Assembly: GCA_903959115.1 (NCBI GenBank)
Contig: CAJBVU010000203.1
Coordinates: 1 to 6,147 of the forward strand
Direction of reading: 5' to 3'
DNA length: 6,147 nucleotides
Source: an uncultured Bacteroidota bacterium
GTDB taxonomy: Bacteria; Bacteroidota; Bacteroidia; NS11-12g; UBA955
How positions within the stretch are numbered: position 1 is the stretch's first letter; each line of letters starts with the position of its first letter. Below the pieces are notes generated by a model that did not search any database, had not been told where the DNA came from, and was given only the letters and a program-made list of their open reading frames with translations. This document shows positions 1 to 6,147 of the stretch, piece by piece. The position numbers and the translations under genes are program-made.

Positions 1-1478
1 ACGTTGACCACGGTAAAACATCGCTCCTCGATTACATTCGTAAAGCAAACGTAATCGCCGGTGAAGCAGGGGGAATTACCCAGCACATCGGTGCCTATGA
101 AGTGTCTTTGACCGATGGCAAGAAAATCACATTCCTCGATACTCCAGGTCACGAAGCGTTTACCGCGATGCGTGCAAGGGGTGCCAAGGTAACCGATATG
201 GCCATCATCGTGATTGCAGCAGACGATTCTGTGATGCCGCAAACACGTGAAGCCATCGCACACGCTCAAGCAGCAAACATCCCGATGGTGTTTGCCTTTA
301 ATAAAATTGATAAGGAAGGTGCCAACGCAGACAAAATCCGCGAACAGCTCTCCGCAATGAATATCCTCGTTGAAGATTGGGGTGGTAAATTCCAGTGTCA
401 AGAAATCTCAGCGAAAAAAGGTCTTAACGTAGATAAACTGCTCGAAAAAGTTCTTTTGGAAGCAGAAATGATGGACCTAAAAGCCAATCCAAACAGAAGG
501 GCCAAAGGAACAGTAATCGAAGCTACGCAGGAAAAAGGAAGAGGTATTGTTTGTAGTATGTTGGTGCAAACCGGAACACTTCGCGTGGGAGACCACGTAG
601 TTGTTGGACCTTACTACGCCAAAGTACGTGCACTTTATAATGAAAGAGGCGGAAAAATCGACAATGCGCCACCAAGTACTCCAGTGAAGATGCTAGGATT
701 CTCCGATGCGCCTACAGCCGGTGATGCTTATGTGGTATTCGCCGACGAGAGCGAAGCTAAAACATTAGCTAACAAGCGCTTACAATTGGTTCGCGAACAA
801 GGAATCAGAACGAAACGTCATATTACATTGGACGAAATCGGCAGACGTTTGGCGGTTGGAAACTTCAAAGAATTGAAGTTGATCGTGAAAGGTGATGTAG
901 ATGGTTCAGTGGAAGCGTTGGCGGATTCATTGATGAAGTTAACAACAGAAGAAATTGCCGTTACTGTAATTCACAGCGGTGTAGGTCAAATTACCGAAAG
1001 CGATGTATTGCTCGCTTCTGCGTCTGATGCGATTATCGTTGGTTTCCAAGTGCGTCCTTCTGCAAAAGCAAAGCAAATTGCCGAAAACGAAGAAATAGAT
1101 ATCAGAACCTATTCTGTAATTTACCAAGCTATCGACGAAATCAAGTTGGCGATGGAAGGTATGTTGAGTCCTGAAGTAGTTGAGAAAATCATTGGTAACG
1201 TGGAAATTCGTGAGGTGTTCAAAATCTCTAAGGTGGGTACAATTGCCGGTTGTTATGTTACCTCAGGTGTCATCGAACGCAAAGCGAAATTGCGCGTAAT
1301 CAGAGACGGTGTTGTTATTCATACAGGCGAATTGTCTTCATTGAAACGTTTCAAAGACGACGTCAAAGACGTATCTAAGGGCTATGAGTGTGGTTTGCAG
1401 TTAGACCGATTCAACGATATCGAAGTAGGCGATTACCTAGAAATCTTCAAAACTGAGGAAGTAAAACGTAAACTTTGA
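1..1478 (+). CDS. infB: Translation initiation factor IF-2, 5'-truncated by the window edge
   Basis: IF-2 is the cytoplasmic GTPase that brings initiator fMet-tRNA to the 30S subunit and promotes 50S joining. The frame is open from base 3, so the GTG at 102 is an internal Val and not the start. The G-domain motifs are in order: VDHGKT (P-loop, 3-20), GGITQHIGA (switch I), DTPGH (138-152), NKID (300-311) and SAKK (408-419). Domains II and III and the C-terminal tRNA-binding domain follow, with the conserved FKDDV and GYECG motifs near the end. The 491 visible codons stop at TGA 1476-1478. The variable N-terminal part, which in Bacteroidota is several hundred residues long, lies off the window. 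No terminator follows; the next promoter starts at or inside the stop. Leucine codons shift from mostly CTC before about base 480 to mostly TTG after it. The identification is secure. Confidence 0.98.
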   Translation, partial: VDHGKTSLLDYIRKANVIAGEAGGITQHIGAYEVSLTDGKKITFLDTPGHEAFTAMRARGAKVTDMAIIVIAADDSVMPQTREAIAHAQAANIPMVFAFNKIDKEGANADKIREQLSAMNILVEDWGGKFQCQEISAKKGLNVDKLLEKVLLEAEMMDLKANPNRRAKGTVIEATQEKGRGIVCSMLVQTGTLRVGDHVVVGPYYAKVRALYNERGGKIDNAPPSTPVKMLGFSDAPTAGDAYVVFADESEAKTLANKRLQLVREQGIRTKRHITLDEIGRRLAVGNFKELKLIVKGDVDGSVEALADSLMKLTTEEIAVTVIHSGVGQITESDVLLASASDAIIVGFQVRPSAKAKQIAENEEIDIRTYSVIYQAIDEIKLAMEGMLSPEVVEKIIGNVEIREVFKISKVGTIAGCYVTSGVIERKAKLRVIRDGVVIHTGELSSLKRFKDDVKDVSKGYECGLQLDRFNDIEVGDYLEIFKTEEVKRKL

Positions 1479-1504
1479 TGATTTTTGGCACGGACATTGC
1501 TTTG
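1474..1504 (+). promoter_or_regulatory. Possible Bacteroidota housekeeping promoter overlapping the sigma-54 site
   Basis: TTTG at 1474-1477 and TTGCTTTG at 1497-1504 are exactly 19 bases apart. The Bacteroidota primary-sigma consensus is TTTG-N19-TAnnTTTG, so only the A of the -7 element is missing. The -33 element overlaps the infB stop codon, and the -7 element shares bases with the sigma-54 -12 element. If both are used, two polymerase forms would compete for the same DNA. This is weaker than the sigma-54 call because TTTG is frequent in such DNA. Confidence 0.4.
1486..1501 (+). promoter_or_regulatory. Sigma-54 (RpoN) -24/-12 promoter
   Basis: The bases TGGCACG, four bases, then TTGCT match the classical sigma-54 consensus TGGCACG-N4-TTGCW at every fixed position. 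GG (1487-1488) and GC (1499-1500) have the required spacing. Transcription would start near 1512, about 13 nt before the ATG at 1525, and would drive the two coupled DUF1573 genes. Sigma-54 promoters need an enhancer-binding activator, which is not encoded here; its site would probably lie within the end of infB. The match is seen directly; use in vivo is inferred. Confidence 0.7.
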
Positions 1505-1524
1505 TAAACAAAAAATAAACAATC

Positions 1525-1938
1525 ATGAAAAAAACACTTACTCTTTTGGCCGCCGTTTTGGCTTTCGTGACTACCAGCTTTGCACAAACTGAAGATGGTG
1601 GTATCAAATGGGAAAAGAAATCACACGACTTCGGAACTATTAAAATGGGTCCAAAAGCTGATGTTACTTTCAAGTTCACTAACACTACCAAAGCTCCTTT
1701 GGTAATTACTTCAGCAAACCCTTCTTGCGGTTGTACTGCTTCTGATTACACCAAAACTCCTATCATGCCCGGTAAAACAGGTGAGGTAACTGCGAGTTAC
1801 GGTACAGACGGTCGCCCAGGTTTCTTCCAAAAATCAGTAAAAGTAACGTTCGACAACGGAACTACTACCGATTTGATCATCAGTGGTACTGTAAATACAG
1901 ACACCGCTCCTGCTGGAAAAAGTAACGAATTGAAATAA
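1525..1938 (+). CDS. Exported single-domain DUF1573 protein (copy 1)
   Basis: This is a 137-residue exported protein of unknown function. Residues 1-20 form a Sec signal peptide: KK, then a hydrophobic core, then SFA before Gln21, a typical Bacteroidota signal peptidase I site. Residues 27-122 are one DUF1573 domain (PF07610), an Ig-like beta-sandwich by family knowledge. Its markers are HDFG (34-37), a Cys68-Gly-Cys70 motif followed by Thr, and GRPG (96-99). The ATG at 1525 starts just before the signal peptide and lies 13 nt after the predicted sigma-54 start point. The leader is A-rich with no clear Shine-Dalgarno sequence. It is the first gene of the unit, and its TAA overlaps the next ATG by one base. 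The Cys pair could bind a metal or be redox active; that is inference. Family assignment is firm, function unknown. Confidence 0.93.
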   Translation: MKKTLTLLAAVLAFVTTSFAQTEDGGIKWEKKSHDFGTIKMGPKADVTFKFTNTTKAPLVITSANPSCGCTASDYTKTPIMPGKTGEVTASYGTDGRPGFFQKSVKVTFDNGTTTDLIISGTVNTDTAPAGKSNELK

Positions 1939-2384
1939 TGAAATTGTCATTGGGTTGGATATTGAGTCTTTGCGCACTGCTTATTGGCGGAGCAAACGCT
2001 CAAGTAATCACAAGTCCTAACGATGTAAAAGCTAAAAGCAGCAATGCGAGTATCAAATTTGAAACTACATCGCACAGCTTTGGCAACATCATCGAAGGAC
2101 AGATTGCACGCTACGACTTTAAATTCGTAAATACTGGAACAGAACCTTTGATATTATCGAATGTTTCTGCCAGCTGCGGTTGCACAACACCCAAATGGCC
2201 CCGCGAAGCACTTGAGCCTGGAAAATCAGCAATCATTACCGCTGAATACAATAGCCAAGGTCGTCCCGGAACCTTTACTAAAAGCATTTTTGTGAAAAGC
2301 AATGGCGGTGATCTCACACTTACCATCTCCGGTAATGTTGTGAAAGAACCAGAAAAGCCACGCTCTCCAATTATTATCAGATAA
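1938..2384 (+). CDS. Exported single-domain DUF1573 protein (copy 2)
   Basis: This 148-residue paralogue of the preceding gene has the same architecture. A Sec signal peptide (1-21) ends in ANA before Gln22. No lipobox is seen, since Cys12 sits in the hydrophobic core in the wrong context. The DUF1573 domain spans about 38-134, with HSFG (46-49) in place of HDFG, Cys80-Gly-Cys82-Thr, and GRPG (108-111). A short basic, proline-containing tail follows. Its ATG shares the final A of the upstream TAA (TAATG), which points to translational coupling and matched amounts of the two proteins. The UUCG-loop terminator begins six bases after the stop, so this is the last gene of the unit. Divergence from copy 1 is considerable outside the motifs, suggesting an old duplication. 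Function unknown. Confidence 0.93.
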   Translation: MKLSLGWILSLCALLIGGANAQVITSPNDVKAKSSNASIKFETTSHSFGNIIEGQIARYDFKFVNTGTEPLILSNVSASCGCTTPKWPREALEPGKSAIITAEYNSQGRPGTFTKSIFVKSNGGDLTLTISGNVVKEPEKPRSPIIIR

Positions 2385-2389
2385 TCTTT

Positions 2390-2416
2390 AGACTGGCTTC
2401 GGCCAGTCTTTTTTTT
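2390..2416 (+). terminator. Rho-independent terminator with UUCG tetraloop
   Basis: A perfect 8-bp stem (AGACTGGC, 2390-2397, with GCCAGTCT, 2402-2409) encloses a TTCG loop closed by C-G, the unusually stable cUUCGg form. A run of eight T (2409-2416) follows. It lies directly behind the second DUF1573 gene and separates it from the third. Confidence 0.94.
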
Positions 2417-2481
2417 AAAAGTACCGCCCTCTCCAATTCGGAAATCAAATACCCCAATATTGAAAAACAATTCTTGAAGAT
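2417..2481 (+). other. Leader of the two-domain DUF1573 gene, no promoter recognised
   Basis: These 65 bases lie between the terminator and the next ATG. I found neither a TAnnTTTG-type -7 element nor a sigma-54 element, and no hairpin. The 10-bp string CTCTCCAATT (2429-2438) repeats one at the end of the preceding gene (2363-2372), probably by chance. Confidence 0.5.
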
Positions 2482-3276
2482 ATGAAAACCAAACAATCCT
2501 TCAATCGCTTTTTATTGGTCAATTTTATGCTAGCATTCGTTTTCTCGAGTAGCACATTACTAGGCCAGGAAAAGAATTATAAGCCCGTTGAGGTACTGGG
2601 TAAAACCGTGGTTGAAGTCAACGCCAATCTCGGCGACATGGTTGAAGTAGTTTATCTGATTCGCAACAATTCTCTCGACGATTTTTATATTGCCCAAGTT
2701 CAAACCGATTGCCATTGTGTGGAAGCGGTCTTCCCAAAATTGGTGCCCAGAAACACCATCGATTCTATCGTAGTAGTACTCAATACCAACAATATCCCCC
2801 CCGGTACATTTACCAAAAAGGCCTATTTGGAAACGCCCGACGATAAAGTTGTTGAACTAATTATCCAAGGCAATATCAAAGTAGTTAGACCCATCGTAAA
2901 GCCCGGAAGTAAACCCATCATTTACAAGCCGGGCCATATCCGATTAAATAACAGTGAAGGCCCACTTTCCGAAGTTCAGTGGATTAAGACTAACCATGAT
3001 TTCGGATATGTTAATGCACCAGAACCCGCAAGAACCAAGTTTAGGATTGAGAATCTAGGGCCTAAACCTATAGAAATTATTCTGGTTGAACCCGGTTGTA
3101 GTTGCACGATTTCAGAATTTACAAAGGGTGAAATTCTTCCCGGTGAATTTGGTGAGGTTACCGCGGCATTTACCACAAAAGGTGCATTCGGATACTTCAA
3201 AAAGTTCATTCGCGTTGACTTGAACGACGGACGCACGTATCAACTTTCAATCACCGGCAACGTAACACCCGAATAG
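2482..3276 (+). CDS. Exported protein with two DUF1573 domains (copies 3 and 4)
   Basis: This 264-residue exported protein of unknown function has a signal peptide at residues 1-28: basic N-region with Lys2, Lys4 and Arg9, hydrophobic core, and LLG before Gln29. Domain A (about 35-134) is divergent. It lacks a recognisable HDFG but keeps Cys77-His-Cys79 and a GTFTK strand. A linker rich in Pro and Lys (about 135-160) follows. Domain B (about 166-262) is canonical, with HDFG (172-175), Cys206-Ser-Cys208-Thr and a final ITGNV strand. The ATG at 2482 lies 65 bases past the terminator and directly precedes the signal peptide. A GAAG at 2476-2479 is too close to be a good ribosome site. No promoter consensus was found in 2417-2481, so transcription may depend on terminator read-through or an unrecognised promoter. 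The last 37 bases overlap the convergent gene. Confidence 0.9.
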   Translation: MKTKQSFNRFLLVNFMLAFVFSSSTLLGQEKNYKPVEVLGKTVVEVNANLGDMVEVVYLIRNNSLDDFYIAQVQTDCHCVEAVFPKLVPRNTIDSIVVVLNTNNIPPGTFTKKAYLETPDDKVVELIIQGNIKVVRPIVKPGSKPIIYKPGHIRLNNSEGPLSEVQWIKTNHDFGYVNAPEPARTKFRIENLGPKPIEIILVEPGCSCTISEFTKGEILPGEFGEVTAAFTTKGAFGYFKKFIRVDLNDGRTYQLSITGNVTPE

Positions 3277-4208
3277 TTCAACGTACCTCCCGTATGTAAA
3301 AAAACAACAGGGAAAACACCCGATTCTTTATCCAATTCCAAAGCGTCAGATTCTTTCTGAGTGATTAACCAATCGTTTAACGCAAACAAGGCTTTACCCG
3401 TATAAATGGGTTCAAATGCGATGCTGTTTCGAATACTGACCGATTGTACAAAGTCGTTTAGCGCTTCCGTTGACTTGGCATAGCCCCCAAATTCGTAGCC
3501 TTCTACCAAAGATATTTCAGCATTATGGCGCTGAGCGAATTCCATTTGCTCTATCAAATTTTTCAGCACCAGAATAGAATGAATCACGATATCTTTTTGA
3601 CCCTTATCATTCATCCTTGATTGATCCAGCGCTTTTCGCAGACCCACCGCCGTGGTTGCCGTGGCACTGGCATGAAAAACATGTTCGATGCGTTTTCCGG
3701 TTTTTTGCCAATCATCGACCAGATCCTTAAAGCCTATCAAACCCAACGGTCCACTACCCCCTTCAGCAACCACAAACACGTCCTCTGGCGTTAATGTCAA
3801 CCTAATTAAGACATTTGTCAACGCCGCCGATTTATCTCTGTACAAAGCCCTAGAAACACCATGTAACTCCATCCCTGCAGCCTTGGCAATATCTAAGTAG
3901 TGATTTCTCATCTCCTCCTCACCGCGCAAAATGCCGATGCACCGCAAACTCGCTGCTTGAGCCGCCACCGCTGTAGCCACCAAATGATTGCTGTAAGCTC
4001 CGCCAAATGTGATCAGAATACGTTTGCCTTCGCTTGACATCTGATCCAAATGTCCTGTCAATTTCCGCCATTTATTGCCTGAAACCATAGGGTGTATCAG
4101 ATCATCGCGCTGAATCCAAACATCGCCTGCCGGCAAGTGTAACACCTGTAAACCGGGATGTAAATTCAGTGGCAGCGATGTCATTGGCGGAACTGTAAAA
4201 TCACTCAT
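3240..4208 (-). CDS. PLP-dependent ACC deaminase / D-cysteine desulfhydrase family enzyme
   Basis: This 322-residue cytoplasmic enzyme belongs to the fold-type II PLP family. Characterised members break D-cysteine to pyruvate, sulfide and ammonia, or open 1-aminocyclopropane-1-carboxylate. Lys46 in SGNKWRKL is the expected Schiff-base lysine. GGAYSNHL (69-76) carries the Ser-Asn pair that contacts the substrate. EGGS (149-152), YTGK (269-272) and HTGG (305-308) are the other family signatures. The phosphate-binding loop is unusual: SATATT (181-186) replaces the glycine-rich GTG-type loop, so activity should not be assumed. Length is normal for the family. The start ATG overlaps the upstream aminopeptidase stop in ATGA, supporting this start and an operon. 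The last 12 codons overlap the convergent DUF1573 gene. Substrate (D-cysteine, ACC or another) cannot be settled from sequence. Confidence 0.9.
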   Translation of the reverse strand: MSDFTVPPMTSLPLNLHPGLQVLHLPAGDVWIQRDDLIHPMVSGNKWRKLTGHLDQMSSEGKRILITFGGAYSNHLVATAVAAQAASLRCIGILRGEEEMRNHYLDIAKAAGMELHGVSRALYRDKSAALTNVLIRLTLTPEDVFVVAEGGSGPLGLIGFKDLVDDWQKTGKRIEHVFHASATATTAVGLRKALDQSRMNDKGQKDIVIHSILVLKNLIEQMEFAQRHNAEISLVEGYEFGGYAKSTEALNDFVQSVSIRNSIAFEPIYTGKALFALNDWLITQKESDALELDKESGVFPVVFLHTGGTLNYSGVTLPVIES

Positions 4209-6147
4209 CTTCCCGACCCACCCGTTAACGGCAGGCCCAACATTTCTCTGATACTTCGGGCCGCAACGGAATGATAGCCCGGCTCCGCCTGTAAAAAAAT
4301 CTCTGTCGCCATTTCCTTGCCCCTCGCAAAATCCTCCACGTAAACATTGTCCTTAACAACATACTGCGCCAACAGCGCTTCATAGATCGGCAGTAAAAAT
4401 TTTCGCCTTCCCACTTTCAGCAAGAAATCGTGCATGGCCTGATAAGCGGGACGGTAATCGCTGTGTATCGACAATATGAACCAATCACAGGCAATTTCAG
4501 CATTTCCTGTATGAGTAAATCCGAAACGTTTATCTAGTTCCGCCATTTCTCTGGTCGACAATCGGTTTGGTTTGCCATCTTTCCCCGTATGCAATGTTCT
4601 GAGCAAATGCAACCAATGATGGGTGGTAAATCCTGCGGTATCAATCACCGATGCAATACAAGGGACAGAGTAACCGGGATGCAAGGGCTCGCCGCTAGCC
4701 AAATAGTTCAACACCTGCTGCTCAACCTGTTTTAACTCTGAACTCGCTACGTAAGGAAATCCACCGCGACCGACAGGGGGTAAACCTTGACCGTCGATCC
4801 AAGCCATCATGCGCATTTCAAGGCTGTCCCAACTCCAAAATTGATCCTCGTCGATGTTCTTTTGCTCCCGATTGGCTGATGTCCCGCACCAATTTGAAGG
4901 CGTTAATTTCGCATTTTCCAAATAATGATCGAGGAATTCTTGATGGAACTTCTTAATATCCACAATAAAATTATCCGTCGTCACGGTGCCAAAAGCATGC
5001 TTTTTAAAATATCCGTTTAAAAAGATGTCGAACGATTCCCGACCATACAATTGCTCAAACATCATCAAGAAAAAACGACCCTTTTCGTAGGCGATATCGG
5101 TGAGGCCTTCATCGGGATCGCGATCGCCCAAATGAAGACGGAGATGGCTATCGGCGGGATTTTCCGCTAACATCCAACTCAGCGTTTTATCGAGTTCACC
5201 TTTGCCCAAAACACGAAGCATATCGGCATAATTTCGGCCGTATATTTTCTCCATGATGCGCGATTCTACATAAACAGTGAAGCCTTCGTTGAGCCAAAAA
5301 TCGTCCCAGGTGCGGTTGGTTACCAGGTTTCCGCTCCAGCTATGGGCCAGTTCATGGGCGAGTAAACTCACCAAACTTCTATCCCCCGCGATGATAGTGG
5401 GCGTGGCAAACGTCACCACAGGATTTTCCATGCCACCGAACGGAAAACTGGGTGGAAGCACGAGGACATTGTAGTTGCCCCATGCGTATTCACCAAACAT
5501 TCCGCTGGCCGCATCCACCATTTTTTGTAGGTCGGTAAACTCCCAAGCCGCTTTTTCGAGGAGGTTGTGTTCGGCATAGACACCGGTGGTTTTTCCGAGC
5601 GATTTGTATCCAAACGAGCCCACGGCGATGGCCATGAGGTAGCTGGGGATGGGCTTTTTCTGTTCAAAGCGATGTACTTTGTTGTTCAATACGATATCAC
5701 CCTCAGGGTTTCCGAGTTTCACGGCGCTCATCACCACGTTGAAATCAGAGGGTTTGATATTTGCGTTTTGTGCATCTGTTACACCGAAACAATCTCCCCT
5801 GCCTGTTCTATTACCATCTGCATCGACATTTCTATTGCCATTTGCGCCAACTGTTGCGCCGCCTGCGGCACCGCACACCACCATCACCTCCGCCGAATAA
5901 GTAAACCGAACACTGGGTTTGTCTTGTAGCGGTATCCACGTCCGGGCGAGAATCGCCTGACTCTGACTAAATAAAAATGGGTGGGTTTTATCATAGGTTT
6001 GGGAGGGCGATAGCCACTGAAGGGACCCGGCCGAAGGCCGGGTCCGATAGTGTATCCAAATCTTCGATACCGACCTCGGCACCTCTATTTCCAAGGGTTT
6101 TCCGTATAACAACGAATCCGCACTGCCCGTCCCAATTCTGAAAATTA
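4205..6147 (-). CDS. M1 family zinc aminopeptidase, leukotriene-A4-hydrolase type, 5'-truncated by the window edge
   Basis: The enzyme removes N-terminal residues from peptides using one zinc. The frame stays open to the right edge, so the TTG at 6112 is not the start and roughly the first hundred residues are missing, including any signal peptide. Numbering from that TTG: GGMEN (226-230) binds the peptide N-terminus. HELAH (253-257; bases 5342-5356) with Glu276 in WLNEG holds zinc, with the same spacing as human LTA4H. Tyr342 in YEKG is the expected catalytic tyrosine. Arg569 and Lys571 in GRRKF match the pair that recognises the substrate carboxylate. The C-terminal helical domain reaches residue 635. 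Leu337 sits where human LTA4H has Tyr378, the residue modified by LTA4, so this is a peptidase rather than an epoxide hydrolase. Two stretches (79-119 and about 400-432) look longer than in LTA4H. The downstream PLP gene overlaps by 4 bp. Confidence 0.95.
   Translation of the reverse strand, partial: IFRIGTGSADSLLYGKPLEIEVPRSVSKIWIHYRTRPSAGSLQWLSPSQTYDKTHPFLFSQSQAILARTWIPLQDKPSVRFTYSAEVMVVCGAAGGATVGANGNRNVDADGNRTGRGDCFGVTDAQNANIKPSDFNVVMSAVKLGNPEGDIVLNNKVHRFEQKKPIPSYLMAIAVGSFGYKSLGKTTGVYAEHNLLEKAAWEFTDLQKMVDAASGMFGEYAWGNYNVLVLPPSFPFGGMENPVVTFATPTIIAGDRSLVSLLAHELAHSWSGNLVTNRTWDDFWLNEGFTVYVESRIMEKIYGRNYADMLRVLGKGELDKTLSWMLAENPADSHLRLHLGDRDPDEGLTDIAYEKGRFFLMMFEQLYGRESFDIFLNGYFKKHAFGTVTTDNFIVDIKKFHQEFLDHYLENAKLTPSNWCGTSANREQKNIDEDQFWSWDSLEMRMMAWIDGQGLPPVGRGGFPYVASSELKQVEQQVLNYLASGEPLHPGYSVPCIASVIDTAGFTTHHWLHLLRTLHTGKDGKPNRLSTREMAELDKRFGFTHTGNAEIACDWFILSIHSDYRPAYQAMHDFLLKVGRRKFLLPIYEALLAQYVVKDNVYVEDFARGKEMATEIFLQAEPGYHSVAARSIREMLGLPLTGGSGR
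5756..5878 (-). other. In-frame 41-residue Gly/Asn-rich insertion in the aminopeptidase
   Basis: Residues 79-119 interrupt the N-terminal beta domain between AEVMV and KPSDFNVVMSA. LTA4H-type enzymes normally pass straight from an AEV strand to an MSA strand through a few residues. The insert is rich in Gly, Ala, Asn and Asp, has Cys80 near one end and Cys108 towards the other, and includes a DADGN stretch. Boundaries come from comparison with human LTA4H from memory, so they may be off by a few residues. Confidence 0.7.
5806..5846 (-). repeat. Imperfect 24-bp direct repeat inside the insertion
   Basis: On the plus strand TTCTATTACCATCTGCA (5806-5822) recurs as TTCTATTGCCATTTGCG (5830-5846), with 14 of 17 bases equal at a 24-base offset. 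It encodes two degenerate octapeptides, ANGNRNVD and ADGNRTGR. A still weaker third unit, AAGGATVG, precedes them in the protein. Confidence 0.7.
6023..6045. repeat. Perfect 10-bp inverted repeat within the aminopeptidase gene
   Basis: GGACCCGGCC (6023-6032) and GGCCGGGTCC (6036-6045) are exact reverse complements around a GAA loop (TTC on the coding strand). It encodes part of YRTRPSAGSLQW. No T-run follows on either strand, so it is not a standard terminator. Confidence 0.9.

Noticed and set aside
102..104. GTG as the start of the IF-2 gene
   Set aside because: The frame is open upstream to the window edge and encodes the P-loop and switch I, so this is an internal valine.
1351..1371. Tandem TCAAAGACG repeat (12-bp period) about 140-160 bp upstream of the sigma-54 start, a possible activator site
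   Set aside because: It encodes the highly conserved IF-2 FKDDV motif, so protein conservation explains it.
2363..2438. 10-bp direct repeat CTCTCCAATT on both sides of the terminator
   Set aside because: It is short and a single pair, with one copy in coding sequence; no mobile-element hallmarks accompany it.
2111..2470. 119-codon minus-strand open frame over the second DUF1573 gene
   Set aside because: It is antisense to a well-supported gene and runs through the terminator; its sequence shows no family signature.
3281..3297. Small hairpin ACGTAC/GTATGT as a terminator for the convergent genes
   Set aside because: The stem is six pairs with a wobble, lies inside the minus-strand coding region, and is followed by A on the plus strand and no T-run on the minus strand.
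5567..5929. Open frames on the plus strand opposite the aminopeptidase insertion
   Set aside because: They lie wholly antisense to a clearly conserved enzyme gene and have no domain features or convincing start signals.
6110..6112. TTG as the start of the aminopeptidase
   Set aside because: Eleven further in-frame codons without a stop extend to the edge, and the family's N-terminal beta domain is incomplete from this TTG.

Overview
The window looks like a chromosomal segment from a member of the Bacteroidota. The evidence is threefold. Starts lack clear Shine-Dalgarno sequences and follow A-rich leaders. A TTTG-N19-TTGCTTTG promoter fits the Bacteroidota housekeeping pattern. Exported DUF1573 proteins, a PLP enzyme of the ACC deaminase/D-cysteine desulfhydrase family and a leukotriene-A4-hydrolase-type M1 aminopeptidase are all common in this phylum. 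The genus cannot be fixed from the sequence alone.

Plus strand, 1-3276. The window opens inside infB (translation initiation factor IF-2), from the P-loop to the true C-terminus. A 46-bp gap follows. It contains a perfect match to the sigma-54 -24/-12 consensus, interleaved with a housekeeping-like promoter. Next come two short exported DUF1573 proteins whose stop and start overlap (TAATG), so they are probably translationally coupled. A strong UUCG-loop terminator ends that unit. A third, larger exported protein with two DUF1573 domains follows at 2482. All four DUF1573 copies keep a Cys-x-Cys motif, although x differs (G, G, H, S).

Minus strand, 6147-3240. An M1 aminopeptidase runs in from beyond the right edge, so its N-terminus is missing. 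It overlaps by 4 bp (ATGA) with a PLP-dependent deaminase/desulfhydrase-like gene. That gene in turn overlaps the third DUF1573 gene tail to tail by 37 bp. The two minus-strand genes probably form an operon linking peptide trimming to amino-acid breakdown.

No mobile element, CRISPR array, tRNA or rRNA was seen, and no stretch over 100 bp lacks a gene. I did not find a convincing new multi-gene system. The points most worth a second look are the sigma-54 promoter in front of the DUF1573 cluster, a 41-residue Cys-flanked, repeat-bearing insertion in the aminopeptidase, altered glycines in the PLP phosphate loop of the desulfhydrase-like enzyme, and a perfect 10-bp palindrome inside the aminopeptidase coding sequence.
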